From: Labilibaculum manganireducens | GTDB lineage: Bacteria > Bacteroidota > Bacteroidia > Bacteroidales > Marinifilaceae | DNA length: 64,000 bases | Direction of reading: 5' to 3' | Assembly: GCF_002843385.1 (NCBI RefSeq) | Contig: NZ_MVDE01000016.1 | Location: forward strand, 55,378 to 119,377 | Program-made: the position numbers and the translations under genes | Shown: positions 17,627 to 26,650 of the stretch, in pieces | Position numbering within the stretch: the first letter of the stretch is position 1 | Layout of the letters: each line of letters starts with the position of its first letter | The notes under the pieces: generated by a model | Database searches by the model: none | What the model was told of the DNA's origin: nothing | Seen by the model: only the letters and a program-made list of their open reading frames with translations

Positions 17627-19594
17627 ATGAATAAATACAATAAATGTATATTTACAGCCCTTGCGGGGATGGCTTTTTTCTCCATGCTGGTTACATCCTG
17701 CGTGGACGAAACCAATTTCGGTGATGATTTCCTCGAAAAGGCTCCGGGAGGTACGGTTACAAGCGATACGGTTTTTGCTAGTGCCGAGTATACAAAGCAG
17801 TTCCTTACAACATTATATTCGATGCAGTACTATGGTTTGCCATATCGTAACACATCGGGTGATGCTTATCCGTGCGAATCGTCAAATATATATGTAGGTA
17901 AAGTTGATGCGCTTACCGATTGCTATGCATTTACATATCTGTCTGGTGGTATTGTAAGCAATTATTATCTGGGAACGCACACCTCCAACTACGGCATTCG
18001 TTCCGATAAGTGGAGCTATCTTTTGAACCGTGTTTGGGAAGCAGTGCGCTACTCTTGGTTACTCATCGAAAATGTTAACACAGTGCCCGGTTTGAGTGCC
18101 GAAGACGCTGTTTCGTACACAGCTCAGGCTAAGTGTATCATAGCTTCGCGCTACTTCGATACTTTCCGCCATTATGGTGGTATCCCTATTATAGAAAAAT
18201 CTTTCAATGGAACCGACGTTAGCTACAAGATACCTCGTGGCAGCGTTGAGGAGACAGTGGATTTTATGGTAGGATTACTTGACGAAGCAGCCGAAGTGCT
18301 GCCATGGAATCTCGAAAACCCCAACACCGATGCAGGTCGATGGACTAAGGCTGCTGCCATGGCAATGAAATGCCGTATTCTGCAGTTTGCAGCATCGCCA
18401 ATCTTTAACGACGATGAGCCGTACTATCCTGGTGCTGCCGACAACAACGCTATTTGGTACGGCTCATACCGAGCTGATTTGTGGCAAGAGTATCTGAAGG
18501 CTTGCGAAGATTTCTTTTCTAAGCTAAATGCCAACGGTACTTACTATCTTGTTACGGCTAGTGGTACCCGCATTGAAGACTACCGTTTGGCATACCGTTC
18601 GGGCTATGCCCTTCAAACCAGCCCTGAAGTATTGTTGAGCACACGACAGTTTGCATACGATGCCTACAAATCGGGCTATTACAGTTGGCACACTTGGGGC
18701 GATGCTCTAGGAAGCATTCACCGGGGGTACAGCCCAACGCAAGAGTATGTTGAGATGTTTCCATGGGCAGACGGCACGCCGTTCGAATGGGATAAAACAG
18801 AAGCCAAAGGCAAGCTTGATGAAATGTTCTGCACCGGAAGCGTTAAAGGCAACGATCTCACTTTGACACGTGATCCTCGTTTGTACGAAGAGGTTATTGT
18901 TAATGGACAGCCCGTTTCTCTCGACTGGACCAGCGCCAACATGTCTGGTCAAAGCTTTGAATCGTGGGTAGGCAGTACTAACGCTGGCAGCGGCCCCACA
19001 AACCAAACAGGTTCGTTTGCAACAGGCTATGCGCCAATCAAGTTCCTTATGGGCAACGATATGCTGCGTAAATACACCATGTGGCCCGCTATTCGTCTAT
19101 CCGATGTATATTTAATGTATGCTGAGGCTCTTTGCCAAACAGGCAATTTCACCAAAGCTATAGAACAGGTAGACAATGTTCGTGCACGTGTAGGCCTTAA
19201 AGGCCTTGTAGAATGTAATCCCAATAAAAACCTGACTTCCGATAAGGATGCACTTATTGAAGAGATATTGCGCGAACGCGCCTGCGAACTTGGAATGGAG
19301 GATGCTCGATTCTTCGACCTTGTGCGCTACAAGAAAGGTGATGTTTTTGCAAAGCAACTCCATGGTCTTCGCATGTATCGTCTCGACGACGATGGCAAGC
19401 GTGTTGAAACGCAATGGTACGGTGCGGGTCAAATTGGCGATTTTCCTTCCAAGTATGATTATGAAAAATTCGAATTGTCGAACCCAACTCGTTATTGGTG
19501 GATCAACGGCTTTGATCCGAAATGGTATTTGTCGCCTTTCCCACTTACCGAAGTGAACAAGAACTACGGGTTGGTTCAAAATCCGGGATGGTAA
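17627..19594 (+). CDS. SusD/RagB family substrate-binding lipoprotein (pair 1)
   Basis: Surface lipoprotein that caps the SusC barrel and binds substrate. The N-terminal signal ends in the lipobox LVTSC (Cys25), followed by an acidic residue typical of surface export in this phylum (CVDE). The TPR-rich SusD fold is indicated by AKCIIASRYFDTFRHYGGIPII near 170-190 and the C-terminal block VYLMYAEALCQTGNFTKAIEQVDNVRARVGL, ending LSPFPLTEVNKNYGLVQNPGW. At 655 residues it is on the long side. It sits between the two susC genes, with 22 and 31 bp gaps, in one probable operon. Confidence 0.93.
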   Translation: MNKYNKCIFTALAGMAFFSMLVTSCVDETNFGDDFLEKAPGGTVTSDTVFASAEYTKQFLTTLYSMQYYGLPYRNTSGDAYPCESSNIYVGKVDALTDCYAFTYLSGGIVSNYYLGTHTSNYGIRSDKWSYLLNRVWEAVRYSWLLIENVNTVPGLSAEDAVSYTAQAKCIIASRYFDTFRHYGGIPIIEKSFNGTDVSYKIPRGSVEETVDFMVGLLDEAAEVLPWNLENPNTDAGRWTKAAAMAMKCRILQFAASPIFNDDEPYYPGAADNNAIWYGSYRADLWQEYLKACEDFFSKLNANGTYYLVTASGTRIEDYRLAYRSGYALQTSPEVLLSTRQFAYDAYKSGYYSWHTWGDALGSIHRGYSPTQEYVEMFPWADGTPFEWDKTEAKGKLDEMFCTGSVKGNDLTLTRDPRLYEEVIVNGQPVSLDWTSANMSGQSFESWVGSTNAGSGPTNQTGSFATGYAPIKFLMGNDMLRKYTMWPAIRLSDVYLMYAEALCQTGNFTKAIEQVDNVRARVGLKGLVECNPNKNLTSDKDALIEEILRERACELGMEDARFFDLVRYKKGDVFAKQLHGLRMYRLDDDGKRVETQWYGAGQIGDFPSKYDYEKFELSNPTRYWWINGFDPKWYLSPFPLTEVNKNYGLVQNPGW

Positions 19595-19625
19595 CATTCT
19601 AAATTATCAATTAATAGAAATTTGA

Positions 19626-22451
19626 ATGATTATGAAGAGATATAAAATAATTGCTTTGTCTTTCATATCCGGGCTTTGTCTGTACACTTATGCGCAGGGA
19701 CAGGAGCTTAGAGATAGCATTTCAGCAAAACCGAAAAAATTTATTGGCGAAGCCGTTCATATTGGTTATCACAAGACGCAGAGCTTTGAAGAGTCTACTT
19801 CATCGACTGCTGCTGTTAGTAGTAAAGAGTTTGATAAGCGCAGTGCCAAGAACATTGCCAACTCGTTGTTTGGCCATGGATTGGGTCTCACTGTTCTGCA
19901 AAACTCCGGACGCTATGCCGGCAGCGAACCAACAATGTATGTGCGTGGGCTGCAGACTTCGTCCGACAACACTCCACTTGTACTTGTTGACGGTATTGAA
20001 CGCGATATCTCCGGCATTTCGCCGGAAGAGGTTGAAACGGTGACCATCCTTAAGGATGCCGCTGCAACAGCCATTTATGGCTACAAAGGTATCAACGGCG
20101 TTATCAACATATCGACCAAACGCGGCGAATACGAAACCACTAAAGTTAACGTTTCTTTCGACCATGCACTTGACATGCAGGTGCGCCGCCCTGAATTTGT
20201 AAACAGCTTTACTTATGCAAAGGCTATGAACGAAGCATTGAAAAATGACGGATATTCGGTCAGATATTCGCAAAACGAACTCGATGCACTGGAATCCGGC
20301 GAATATCCATACCTTTATCCAGATGTTGATTGGATTGACGAAACCTTCCGAGACTTAGGTTACACTAATAACTACAATGTCAGCTTCAGTGGTGGTACAA
20401 AACGTTTTCGTTACTATGCACTGGCAAAATTGACAGGCAACAGTGGTTTTATCGAAAACCACGACATGAACAGTGGTTATTCCACGCAAGACAAGTACTC
20501 GAAAGCGAACTTGCGAACCAACATGGATGTCGATTTGACAGAGACCACCAAGATGAAACTTGACGTACTGGGCATACTATCAGAGTCGAAGACTCCTGGA
20601 GCCGGCAACTTGTGGTCGTCAATATATGCACTTCCGGCTGCAGCCTTCCCCGTTCAGCTCGAAGACGGCACTTGGGGCGGAAACACGATTTGGGCTGGAA
20701 CTATGAATCCAGCAGCCGTTTCGCAAGATGCAGCCTACTCCAAGTATCACAGCCGCAGCCTCTTTGCCGATATGACCTTATCGCAAGACCTTTCGGCTAT
20801 TACCGAAGGTTTGGGGGCAAGTGCTATGTTTGCCTACGACAATTCGGCTACTTACAGCGAAGACCATACCAAGACTTTCGGCTATGGAAGCCAAACTGTA
20901 ACTGAATGGCTCGACAACAAGCCGGCAAGCATCTCTAATTACAGCGGCGGTGTCGAAAGCTCTATGGGCAGTGCTGCTAAAATTACTTCGTTTACACGTG
21001 TGTTTAATTTTGCAGCTACTGCTTACTACGACAAGGCTATCAGCGATAACCAGAAACTCTATGCACAGTTGAAATGGGATTATGAATATCGAAACATCAA
21101 AGGCGTCAACCAGACTTGGTATACTCAAAACGCTTCGCTTTATGCACACTACGGTTTGAAAGACAAATATTTCGCCGCCTTTACTTTGGTAGCTTCCGCT
21201 TCTAACCAATTGGCTTCCGACCACAAGTGGGCTTTGTCACCTACCATTTCTGCCGCATGGCTGCTATCGAAGGAAGACTTCATGAAAAATCTTTCGTGGA
21301 TCGATCTTTTGAAGGTTCGCGCATCATTTGGTATCATCAATTCCGATGAAATACCAGGCACCAACTATTGGGAACAGACGTACGGCGGCGGCGGATACTA
21401 CCCGTTCGACACGAATTATTCGGTAGGAACAAGCAGCTGGTCGCTTGGACAATTAGCTTCGCTTAATTCTACGCACGAAAAGGCTTTTAAATACAACTTC
21501 GGTATTGATGCCAGAATGTTTGACGGACTCGATTTAAACTTAGACACATATTTTGAACACCGTGCCGATATCTGGATCGATTCTGACGGCAAATACTCTT
21601 CGGTGCTTGGTTTTACCGCTCCTTACGAAAACGGTGGTATTGTCAACAGCTGGGGTATTGAGCTTGGAACCAAATATAACAAAACCTTTGGCGATGTAAC
21701 AGTCAAGCTTGGCGCAAACTTCACTTTGGCTAAGAATAAGATTAAGGAACAGTATGAGGAACTTCGTTTGTATGAAAACCTTGTTACCACCAACAAGCCT
21801 CTAAAGCAGACATATGGCCTTGTTGCCCTCGGATTTTTCAAAGACCAGAGTGACATAGACAACAGTCCTGAACAACTCTTCGGCGATATTAAGCCTGGCG
21901 ACATCAAATATAAAGATGTGAACGGTGACGGACAAATTGACACTAACGATAAAACTGCGATCGGTTACAGCACAACAGCTCCTGAGATTTATTACTCGTT
22001 CAATCTCGGAGCCGAATGGAAAGGTTTAGGCTTCGATGCTGTGTTCCAGGGTACTGGCCGTTATTCGGCGCTCCTAAACACCTCCAGCGTTTATTGGCCG
22101 TTGATCAACAACACGACTATTTCACAGGAGTACTACGACAAGCGTTGGACTTCAGAATCTGAAAGTGCCAAATATCCGCGTTTGACTTCACAAAACAACA
22201 ATAACAACTTTCAAACCAACACAATTTGGCTCGAAGACCGATCGTTTCTAAAACTTCGTTCGGTTGAAGTTTATTATAACCTGCCACAGAGCTTAATTCA
22301 GAAGACCAAGTTCATCAAGAATGCAAAATTTTATGTTCGTGGTGTCGATCTGGTCTGTTTCGACAAAATCAAAACTGCCGATCCGGAAAGATCAGGTGCC
22401 GGCTATCCGCTTATCAAGAGCTATATTGCCGGAGTGTCTATTGACTTTTAA
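19626..22451 (+). CDS. SusC/RagA family TonB-dependent transporter lacking the N-terminal regulatory-like domain (pair 2)
   Basis: Second SusC-type transporter, 941 residues. A signal peptide (about 1-24, ending at YAQGQ) leads almost directly into the plug: EAVHIGYHKTQSFEESTSSTAAVSS, then LVLVDGIERDISGISPEEVETVTILKDAAATAIYGYKGINGVINISTKRG near 110-160. The carboxypeptidase-regulatory-like domain present in the first SusC is missing, which accounts for most of the length difference of about 107 residues. The barrel ends GVSIDF. Some SusC proteins naturally lack this domain, so the gene is probably intact. It is followed by a duplicated leader and then its susD partner. Confidence 0.93.
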   Translation: MIMKRYKIIALSFISGLCLYTYAQGQELRDSISAKPKKFIGEAVHIGYHKTQSFEESTSSTAAVSSKEFDKRSAKNIANSLFGHGLGLTVLQNSGRYAGSEPTMYVRGLQTSSDNTPLVLVDGIERDISGISPEEVETVTILKDAAATAIYGYKGINGVINISTKRGEYETTKVNVSFDHALDMQVRRPEFVNSFTYAKAMNEALKNDGYSVRYSQNELDALESGEYPYLYPDVDWIDETFRDLGYTNNYNVSFSGGTKRFRYYALAKLTGNSGFIENHDMNSGYSTQDKYSKANLRTNMDVDLTETTKMKLDVLGILSESKTPGAGNLWSSIYALPAAAFPVQLEDGTWGGNTIWAGTMNPAAVSQDAAYSKYHSRSLFADMTLSQDLSAITEGLGASAMFAYDNSATYSEDHTKTFGYGSQTVTEWLDNKPASISNYSGGVESSMGSAAKITSFTRVFNFAATAYYDKAISDNQKLYAQLKWDYEYRNIKGVNQTWYTQNASLYAHYGLKDKYFAAFTLVASASNQLASDHKWALSPTISAAWLLSKEDFMKNLSWIDLLKVRASFGIINSDEIPGTNYWEQTYGGGGYYPFDTNYSVGTSSWSLGQLASLNSTHEKAFKYNFGIDARMFDGLDLNLDTYFEHRADIWIDSDGKYSSVLGFTAPYENGGIVNSWGIELGTKYNKTFGDVTVKLGANFTLAKNKIKEQYEELRLYENLVTTNKPLKQTYGLVALGFFKDQSDIDNSPEQLFGDIKPGDIKYKDVNGDGQIDTNDKTAIGYSTTAPEIYYSFNLGAEWKGLGFDAVFQGTGRYSALLNTSSVYWPLINNTTISQEYYDKRWTSESESAKYPRLTSQNNNNNFQTNTIWLEDRSFLKLRSVEVYYNLPQSLIQKTKFIKNAKFYVRGVDLVCFDKIKTADPERSGAGYPLIKSYIAGVSIDF

Positions 22452-22478
22452 TTGTGAACCTGTTTAATGAATTTAAAT

Positions 22479-22685
22479 ATGAAACGTCCATGCCAAATCG
22501 ATTTTGACACACAGGGAGATGATTATCTCAGCATGGTAAGTTCTCCCGAAACAAGTTCGGGACAGGCTATATGGCAAAAACTTAAAATTATAATCATATG
22601 AAACGTCCATGTATAAAGCTTTCTACACACAGGGAGATGATTATATGGTAAGTTCCATATGACAAAAACTTAAAATTATAATCAT
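22479..22685 (+). repeat. Tandem imperfect duplication with two tiny open frames ahead of the second susD
   Basis: Copy 1 (22479-22597) and copy 2 (22598-22685) share ATGAAACGTCCATG, ACACAGGGAGATGATTAT, ATGGTAAGTT and AAAAACTTAAAATTATAATC. Copy 1 encodes a 40-residue frame (MKRPCQIDFDTQGDDYLSMV...) whose TGA at 22599-22601 overlaps the ATG of copy 2. Copy 2 encodes 17 residues (MKRPCIKLSTHREMIIW) and stops at 22651. The true susD ATG at 22686 follows the same ATAATCAT context that precedes the ATG at 22598. It may be a leader-peptide arrangement or simply a duplicated translation-start region. Confidence 0.6.
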
Positions 22686-24404
22686 ATGAAATTTAAGAAT
22701 ATAATAGGAGGAATAGCCTGCATGTGCGCCCTGGCGTCTTGCGAGGAGAATATGGACTATCACGAGTATTCTAACTATGACAAGGATTATGTTGCCGAAT
22801 CGTACGAAAGCGTTATAGGTCTTGTGACTAACATCTACTTTAAGCTCGACTACGACTTCGGACAGATATATTCAGGTGGTATGCTGGCCTCGGCCAGCGA
22901 TGAGGCTGAATATGCCTACTCTTCTAATTCTATCTGCGACTTTACCAACGGTTCGTGGAGAGCGTCGAATGCATTGTCGAACACGTGGAGCGCAAGCTAT
23001 GAAGCCATTCAGTGCTGCAACCAATACATGGACGAGTTCCAGGGATTAACTTTCGATGATCTGAGGCTCAACGACGATTACAATGCTCAAATGTTTCGCT
23101 ATAAAAATTCGTTTTACGAAGTGCGTTTCCTGAGAGCTTACTTTTACTTCAATCTTGTACGTCAGTATGGTGCTGTTCCATATTTTACAGAAATGGTTAC
23201 AACCGATAATGTTAATAGTTTGACGCGCACACCAGCACTCGACGTATTCAGTGCAATCATGAACGAATGTGATGCCATCGTCGACTCCATTCCGGGCGAT
23301 TACACTCAACTTGGTCTTTTTGGCATTAGCCCGGCAGAATCGGGCCGCGCTTCCAAATACGCCGTTTTGGCTCTTAAGGCACGCACTGCACTTTATGCAG
23401 CAAGTCCGTTGTTCAATACCAACAACGATACCGAACTTTGGCATCAGGCAGCCTTGGCCAACAAGGCCGTAATCGACTCGTGTCTGGCCAATGGATTTTC
23501 GCTCGTCAATTATTCTGACCTTTGGACTTCGGAAAACTGGTCACAGCCGGAAATGATTTTCATGCGCCGCTATTACGGTAAGTCAGATGTCAATTCCAAT
23601 GTATTAGAGAAGTATAACTATCCTATCGGTATCGACGGTGGTGCAAGTGGAAACTGTCCATCTCAAAACCTTGTAGACGCCTACGAAATGCAGACAACAG
23701 GTAAGGCTTGGGACGAAGACGGCAGTGGCTACGATTCCGAAAATCCTTACGAGAACCGAGACCCTCGCTTTGGCATGACCATTGTAAAAAATGGCGACAC
23801 TAAATGGCCTGCTTACAACACCGAAGCCATTCAGACCTACTACGGTGGTTCCAATGGAGAGCCGGCTTCGGGTGCAACACCTACTGGCTACTACCTTAAG
23901 AAGTATCTGATTCCATCTATCGACTTGCGTTCAACAAGTACCAACACTTCTGCTAAGCATACTTGGATTACTTACCGTTTGGGCGAGTTTTATCTCAACT
24001 ATGCCGAGGCTGTTTTTAAATATCTTGGTTCAGCCGATGCTACGTCAGCTGAGTTCCCAATGTCAGCCATTGAAGCGGTCAACTATATACGCAAGCGTAC
24101 TGATGTGCAGATGCCCGAATTCTCTACAGGCTTGTCTAACAACGATTTTTGGAAGAAATACCAAAACGAACGTATGGTCGAATTGGCTTTCGAAGGACAT
24201 CGATTCTACGACTTGCGCCGTTGGAAGGAGGGCGAAAAGTTGAGTAGCCTAACCGAAATGAAGCTCACCAAAAATAACGATGGCTCCATTTCTTATATTC
24301 GTAATGTTGTTAGCCGCGTGTGGGACGAAAAGATGTATTTCTTCCCGATTCCACAATCGGAACGCAGCAAGAACTCTAATCTGGATCAAAATCCAGGCTG
24401 GTAA
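22686..24404 (+). CDS. SusD/RagB family substrate-binding lipoprotein (pair 2)
   Basis: Surface lipoprotein partner of the second SusC. The signal sequence MKFKNIIGGIACMCALASC ends in a lipobox with Cys19, followed by acidic EEN. SusD features include SFYEVRFLRAYFYFNLVRQYGAVPYFTEMV near 140-170, KYAVLALKARTALYAASPLFN near 225-245 and the C-terminal RMVELAFEGHRFYDLRRWKEGE...FFPIPQSERSKNSNLDQNPGW. The length of 572 residues is typical. A good terminator follows at 24426, ending the four-gene operon. No glycoside hydrolase, sulfatase, peptidase or regulator is next to the locus. Confidence 0.93.
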   Translation: MKFKNIIGGIACMCALASCEENMDYHEYSNYDKDYVAESYESVIGLVTNIYFKLDYDFGQIYSGGMLASASDEAEYAYSSNSICDFTNGSWRASNALSNTWSASYEAIQCCNQYMDEFQGLTFDDLRLNDDYNAQMFRYKNSFYEVRFLRAYFYFNLVRQYGAVPYFTEMVTTDNVNSLTRTPALDVFSAIMNECDAIVDSIPGDYTQLGLFGISPAESGRASKYAVLALKARTALYAASPLFNTNNDTELWHQAALANKAVIDSCLANGFSLVNYSDLWTSENWSQPEMIFMRRYYGKSDVNSNVLEKYNYPIGIDGGASGNCPSQNLVDAYEMQTTGKAWDEDGSGYDSENPYENRDPRFGMTIVKNGDTKWPAYNTEAIQTYYGGSNGEPASGATPTGYYLKKYLIPSIDLRSTSTNTSAKHTWITYRLGEFYLNYAEAVFKYLGSADATSAEFPMSAIEAVNYIRKRTDVQMPEFSTGLSNNDFWKKYQNERMVELAFEGHRFYDLRRWKEGEKLSSLTEMKLTKNNDGSISYIRNVVSRVWDEKMYFFPIPQSERSKNSNLDQNPGW

Positions 24405-24425
24405 GTTCCATATAAAATTTTATCC

Positions 24426-24462
24426 AAAGGGGTGCCATCTTATGTTGCACCCTTTTTTAGCT
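24426..24462 (+). terminator. Rho-independent terminator after the susCD operon
   Basis: GGGTGC (24430-24435) pairs with GCACCC (24447-24452), extended by AAA/TTT, followed by a T-run; a second T-run follows within 15 bp. Confidence 0.8.
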
Positions 24463-24517
24463 TTTTTTCGATTTTTTTTTTTGTATAACTAAATATTTAC
24501 GAATTAATAATATTTGG

Positions 24518-24550
24518 ACTGAGGGTCTCACTTATAGTGAGGTTCTCAGT
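24518..24550. repeat. ACTGAG/CTCACT hairpin, copy 1
   Basis: Outer arms ACTGAG (24518-24523) and CTCAGT (24545-24550) and inner arms CTCACT (24527-24532) and AGTGAG (24536-24541) form a long hairpin. The same design recurs at 58206-58238, so it is a repeated element. Confidence 0.55.
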
Positions 24551-24559
24551 TTGAGTTTA

Positions 24560-24672
24560 AAAGGCCAGGAATGCAGCGGAAAGCCCGCAGTAAAGGTTTG
24601 GCCGGTGGGTGGGATGGCGAGGACTTGGAGCGAAAAGCCCGGCCGACCGAAAGGAGGTAAGCCCCACATTTA
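24560..24672 (+). ncRNA. Candidate structured RNA or GC-rich element upstream of ppa
   Basis: About 110 bp that is much richer in G and C than its surroundings. GGCCA near 24562 can pair with TGGCC near 24600, enclosing GCGG-AAAGC-CCGC, and GGCCGG near 24601 can alternatively pair with CCGGCC near 24640. The segment is followed by an A/T-rich stretch containing the ppa promoter, so it is not part of the ppa leader. A 71-codon frame crosses it but has the composition of a chance frame. I recall similar GC-rich tails at gene ends in related genomes but cannot name a family. Confidence 0.35.
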
Positions 24673-24727
24673 CATGGCGGAAATCACTCAATTATCAGAT
24701 TTAACGGAAAAGAAAAAGACGATTAGG

Positions 24728-24756
24728 TTGTTTTTTATATTGTTTTCTTACATTTG
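24728..24756 (+). promoter_or_regulatory. Bacteroidota-type promoter of the pyrophosphatase gene
   Basis: TTG (24728-24730), an 18-bp gap, then TACATTTG (24749-24756), a full match to TAnnTTTG. The ATG is 60 bp downstream. Confidence 0.7.
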
Positions 24757-24816
24757 TTTTACCTAGATAATAGAGTCGTTGTGCTAAAAAACGAAGCTTA
24801 AAAAGAAATACTTACT

Positions 24817-25488
24817 ATGGGAAACAAATTGAATGATCCTATCGCAAGATTAATGGGATTGCGTTACAAGTCTCATCCTTGGCATGGGCTGGATGTTGGA
24901 GACAATGCGCCGGATTCGGTGATGGCATTTATTGAAATGGTTCCGACGGATACGGTTAAATATGAAGTAGACAAAACGAGTGGTTACCTGAAGATTGACC
25001 GTCCTCAGAAATATTCGAATGTTGTTCCTGCTTTGTACGGATTTTTACCTCAGACATATTGTGGTAAATCGGTAGGGGAATATTGCAGCGAAAAATCGGG
25101 TAAGGAAAATGTTCAGGGTGATTCGGATCCTTTGGATATTTGTGTGCTGACCGAAAAAGTGATATCGCACGGTGATATTATTGCAGAGGTTCGTCCGATT
25201 GGTGGTTTTCGAATGATTGACGGAAATGAGGCTGATGATAAGATTATTGCTGTTTTGATGAATGATGCTACTTATGGTGCTTATACTGATATTTCGGATT
25301 GTTCGGATGTGGTTGTGGGCCGTTTGAAACATTATTTTTTGACTTACAAGGATATGCCGGGTTTGGACAGCGAAGCCGAAATTACACATATTTATGGTGT
25401 TGATGAGGCCAAAGAGGTAATTATTCGTTCGATGAACGATTACAAAACCAAATTTGAGAATTTGGAAGATATTCTAAAACACGTTTAA
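24817..25488 (+). CDS. ppa: Inorganic pyrophosphatase, family I
   Basis: Hydrolyses pyrophosphate to phosphate and so drives biosynthetic reactions. The family I signature is DSDPLDICV, with metal-binding Asp102, Asp104 and Asp107. The upstream block VKYEVDKTSGYLKIDRPQKYSNVVPALYGFLPQTYCG corresponds to the substrate-binding lysine, arginine and tyrosine region. Residues about 130-150 (VRPIGGFRMIDGNEADDKIIAV) continue the fold. At 223 residues it is longer than the bacterial 170-180-residue enzymes because of extra N- and C-terminal helices, which is usual in this phylum. It is monocistronic, with its own promoter and terminator. Confidence 0.92.
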   Translation: MGNKLNDPIARLMGLRYKSHPWHGLDVGDNAPDSVMAFIEMVPTDTVKYEVDKTSGYLKIDRPQKYSNVVPALYGFLPQTYCGKSVGEYCSEKSGKENVQGDSDPLDICVLTEKVISHGDIIAEVRPIGGFRMIDGNEADDKIIAVLMNDATYGAYTDISDCSDVVVGRLKHYFLTYKDMPGLDSEAEITHIYGVDEAKEVIIRSMNDYKTKFENLEDILKHV

Positions 25489-25552
25489 ATCAATTCATAA
25501 TTACGATACCGGGCTATCGGGAATTAATTACAAATTATAAAACGATATGAAG

Positions 25553-25582
25553 CGATGGTTCGAAAGAACTGTCGTTTTTTTT
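25553..25582 (+). terminator. Rho-independent terminator after ppa
   Basis: CGATGGTTC (25553-25561) pairs with GAACTGTCG (25566-25574), including two G-U pairs, closed by a GAAA tetraloop, and followed by eight T. Confidence 0.8.
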
Positions 25583-25941
25583 GTGTTTAGTTTATGGTGA
25601 ATATAATAATGAGGTGGCTGATATTTATTTAGACTCTTTGTGTTTTGTGAGTGTTTGAAAAAGGAACTACAGAGGTAAACAGAGGAAGGAAAGAAAAATT
25701 TTGTCTCAAAATTCATGATTTGGTAAATGGTTTATTTTTTGAATTTAAAGCTCTAAATAGGAATCTCTGTGGAACTCCGTGAACTTTGTGCATTAGGTTG
25801 AGTACGAAATGTTAATTGAAACGTATCTGAATATTATATTTTGGTCTAAATAAGAATCTATTTGTGTAAAAACTTGCACAATTGGCAGATATGTGCGAGA
25901 TTAAAAAGATTGAGATTTTAACGAACAAAGGAGAGGTAAGA
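25583..25941. other. Intergenic stretch between ppa and the acetyltransferase
   Basis: About 360 bp of AT-rich sequence with no gene. A GGAG ribosome-binding site at 25930-25933 sits about 8 bp before ATG 25942. No other element was recognised. Confidence 0.4.
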
Positions 25942-26463
25942 ATGAAAATATTGTGTGAAACAGAAAGATTGTATCTACGGGAAATACTGCCGGCCGATGC
26001 CGAAAGCATGTTCAAGATGGATTCGGATGCTGAGGTTTATAAATTTTTAGGACGAAAACCCATTCGGAATATCAACGAGAGTAAAAAGATGATTGAATCG
26101 ATTCGGGATCAGTATAAAAGAATTGGCATTGGCCGTTGGGCAATTGTTGAAAAGGAATCGGGGAATTTTATTGGCTGGACCGGCTTTAAATTTGAAAAGG
26201 AAAACCAGAACGGGCACAGTGATTTTTACAATCTGAAATTTCGACTGCTGCGCAAGTATTGGGGCAAAGGATATATTACCGAAGCAACAAAAGCGGCTGT
26301 TAACTATGCTTTTACCGAGCTTAAAATTCCCGAAATTTACAGCATGACTTTGCTTGGCAATCTGAAATCGCAACGGGTGCTGAACAAGCTAGGCTTTCAG
26401 CTGGAAGATAAATTTAAGTTTCAGGGAGATGATATTACCTGGTATAAACTGAAAAATAAATAG
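25942..26463 (+). CDS. GNAT family N-acetyltransferase (RimJ/RimL type)
   Basis: Acetyl-CoA-dependent acetyltransferase of 173 residues. The N-terminus ETERLYLREILPADAESMFKMDSD is typical of the RimJ/RimL subgroup, the central region ends LRKYWGKGYITEATKAAVNYAF with the acetyl-CoA loop, and the C-terminal strand is SQRVLNKLGFQLEDKF. ATG 25942 is chosen because a GGAG Shine-Dalgarno lies just upstream and the conserved domain begins at once; an in-frame ATG at 25882 would add 20 residues with no family similarity. The substrate cannot be predicted. It is followed by a palindrome-rich gap. Confidence 0.85.
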   Translation: MKILCETERLYLREILPADAESMFKMDSDAEVYKFLGRKPIRNINESKKMIESIRDQYKRIGIGRWAIVEKESGNFIGWTGFKFEKENQNGHSDFYNLKFRLLRKYWGKGYITEATKAAVNYAFTELKIPEIYSMTLLGNLKSQRVLNKLGFQLEDKFKFQGDDITWYKLKNK

Positions 26464-26548
26464 TGATTGCCAAATACAGGGGACAGCTGATGAGTTCGCA
26501 TCATCTGAAAATTAATGCTTTACCTCTGGCTTTAGGCAGAGGATTTTT

Positions 26549-26573
26549 AAAGCCCCTTTAGGGGGTTGGGGTG
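26549..26573. repeat. CCCCTAAAGGGG interspersed palindrome
   Basis: AAGCCCCTTTAGGGGGTTGGGG, on the opposite strand to the copy at 12062. It sits in the gap between the acetyltransferase and the 3' end of the permease operon. Confidence 0.55.
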
Positions 26574-26601
26574 TTTTTTGGTAATTGGTTTTTTCGAAAA
26601 A

Positions 26602-26625
26602 GGACACGCCATGGCATGTCCCTAC
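26602..26625 (-). repeat. REP palindrome, inverted orientation
   Basis: GGACACGCCATGGCATGTCC followed by CTAC, i.e. the GTAG foot is on the minus strand. It lies 26 bp past the stop of the last permease, so a transcript from the operon would end in this hairpin. Confidence 0.75.
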
Positions 26626-26650
26626 GGTTTTCGTGAACAGATTATTAGAT

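Noticed and set aside
24551..24766. A 71-codon frame over the GC-rich element
   Set aside because: It crosses both the candidate RNA and the ppa promoter, so a protein here is unlikely.
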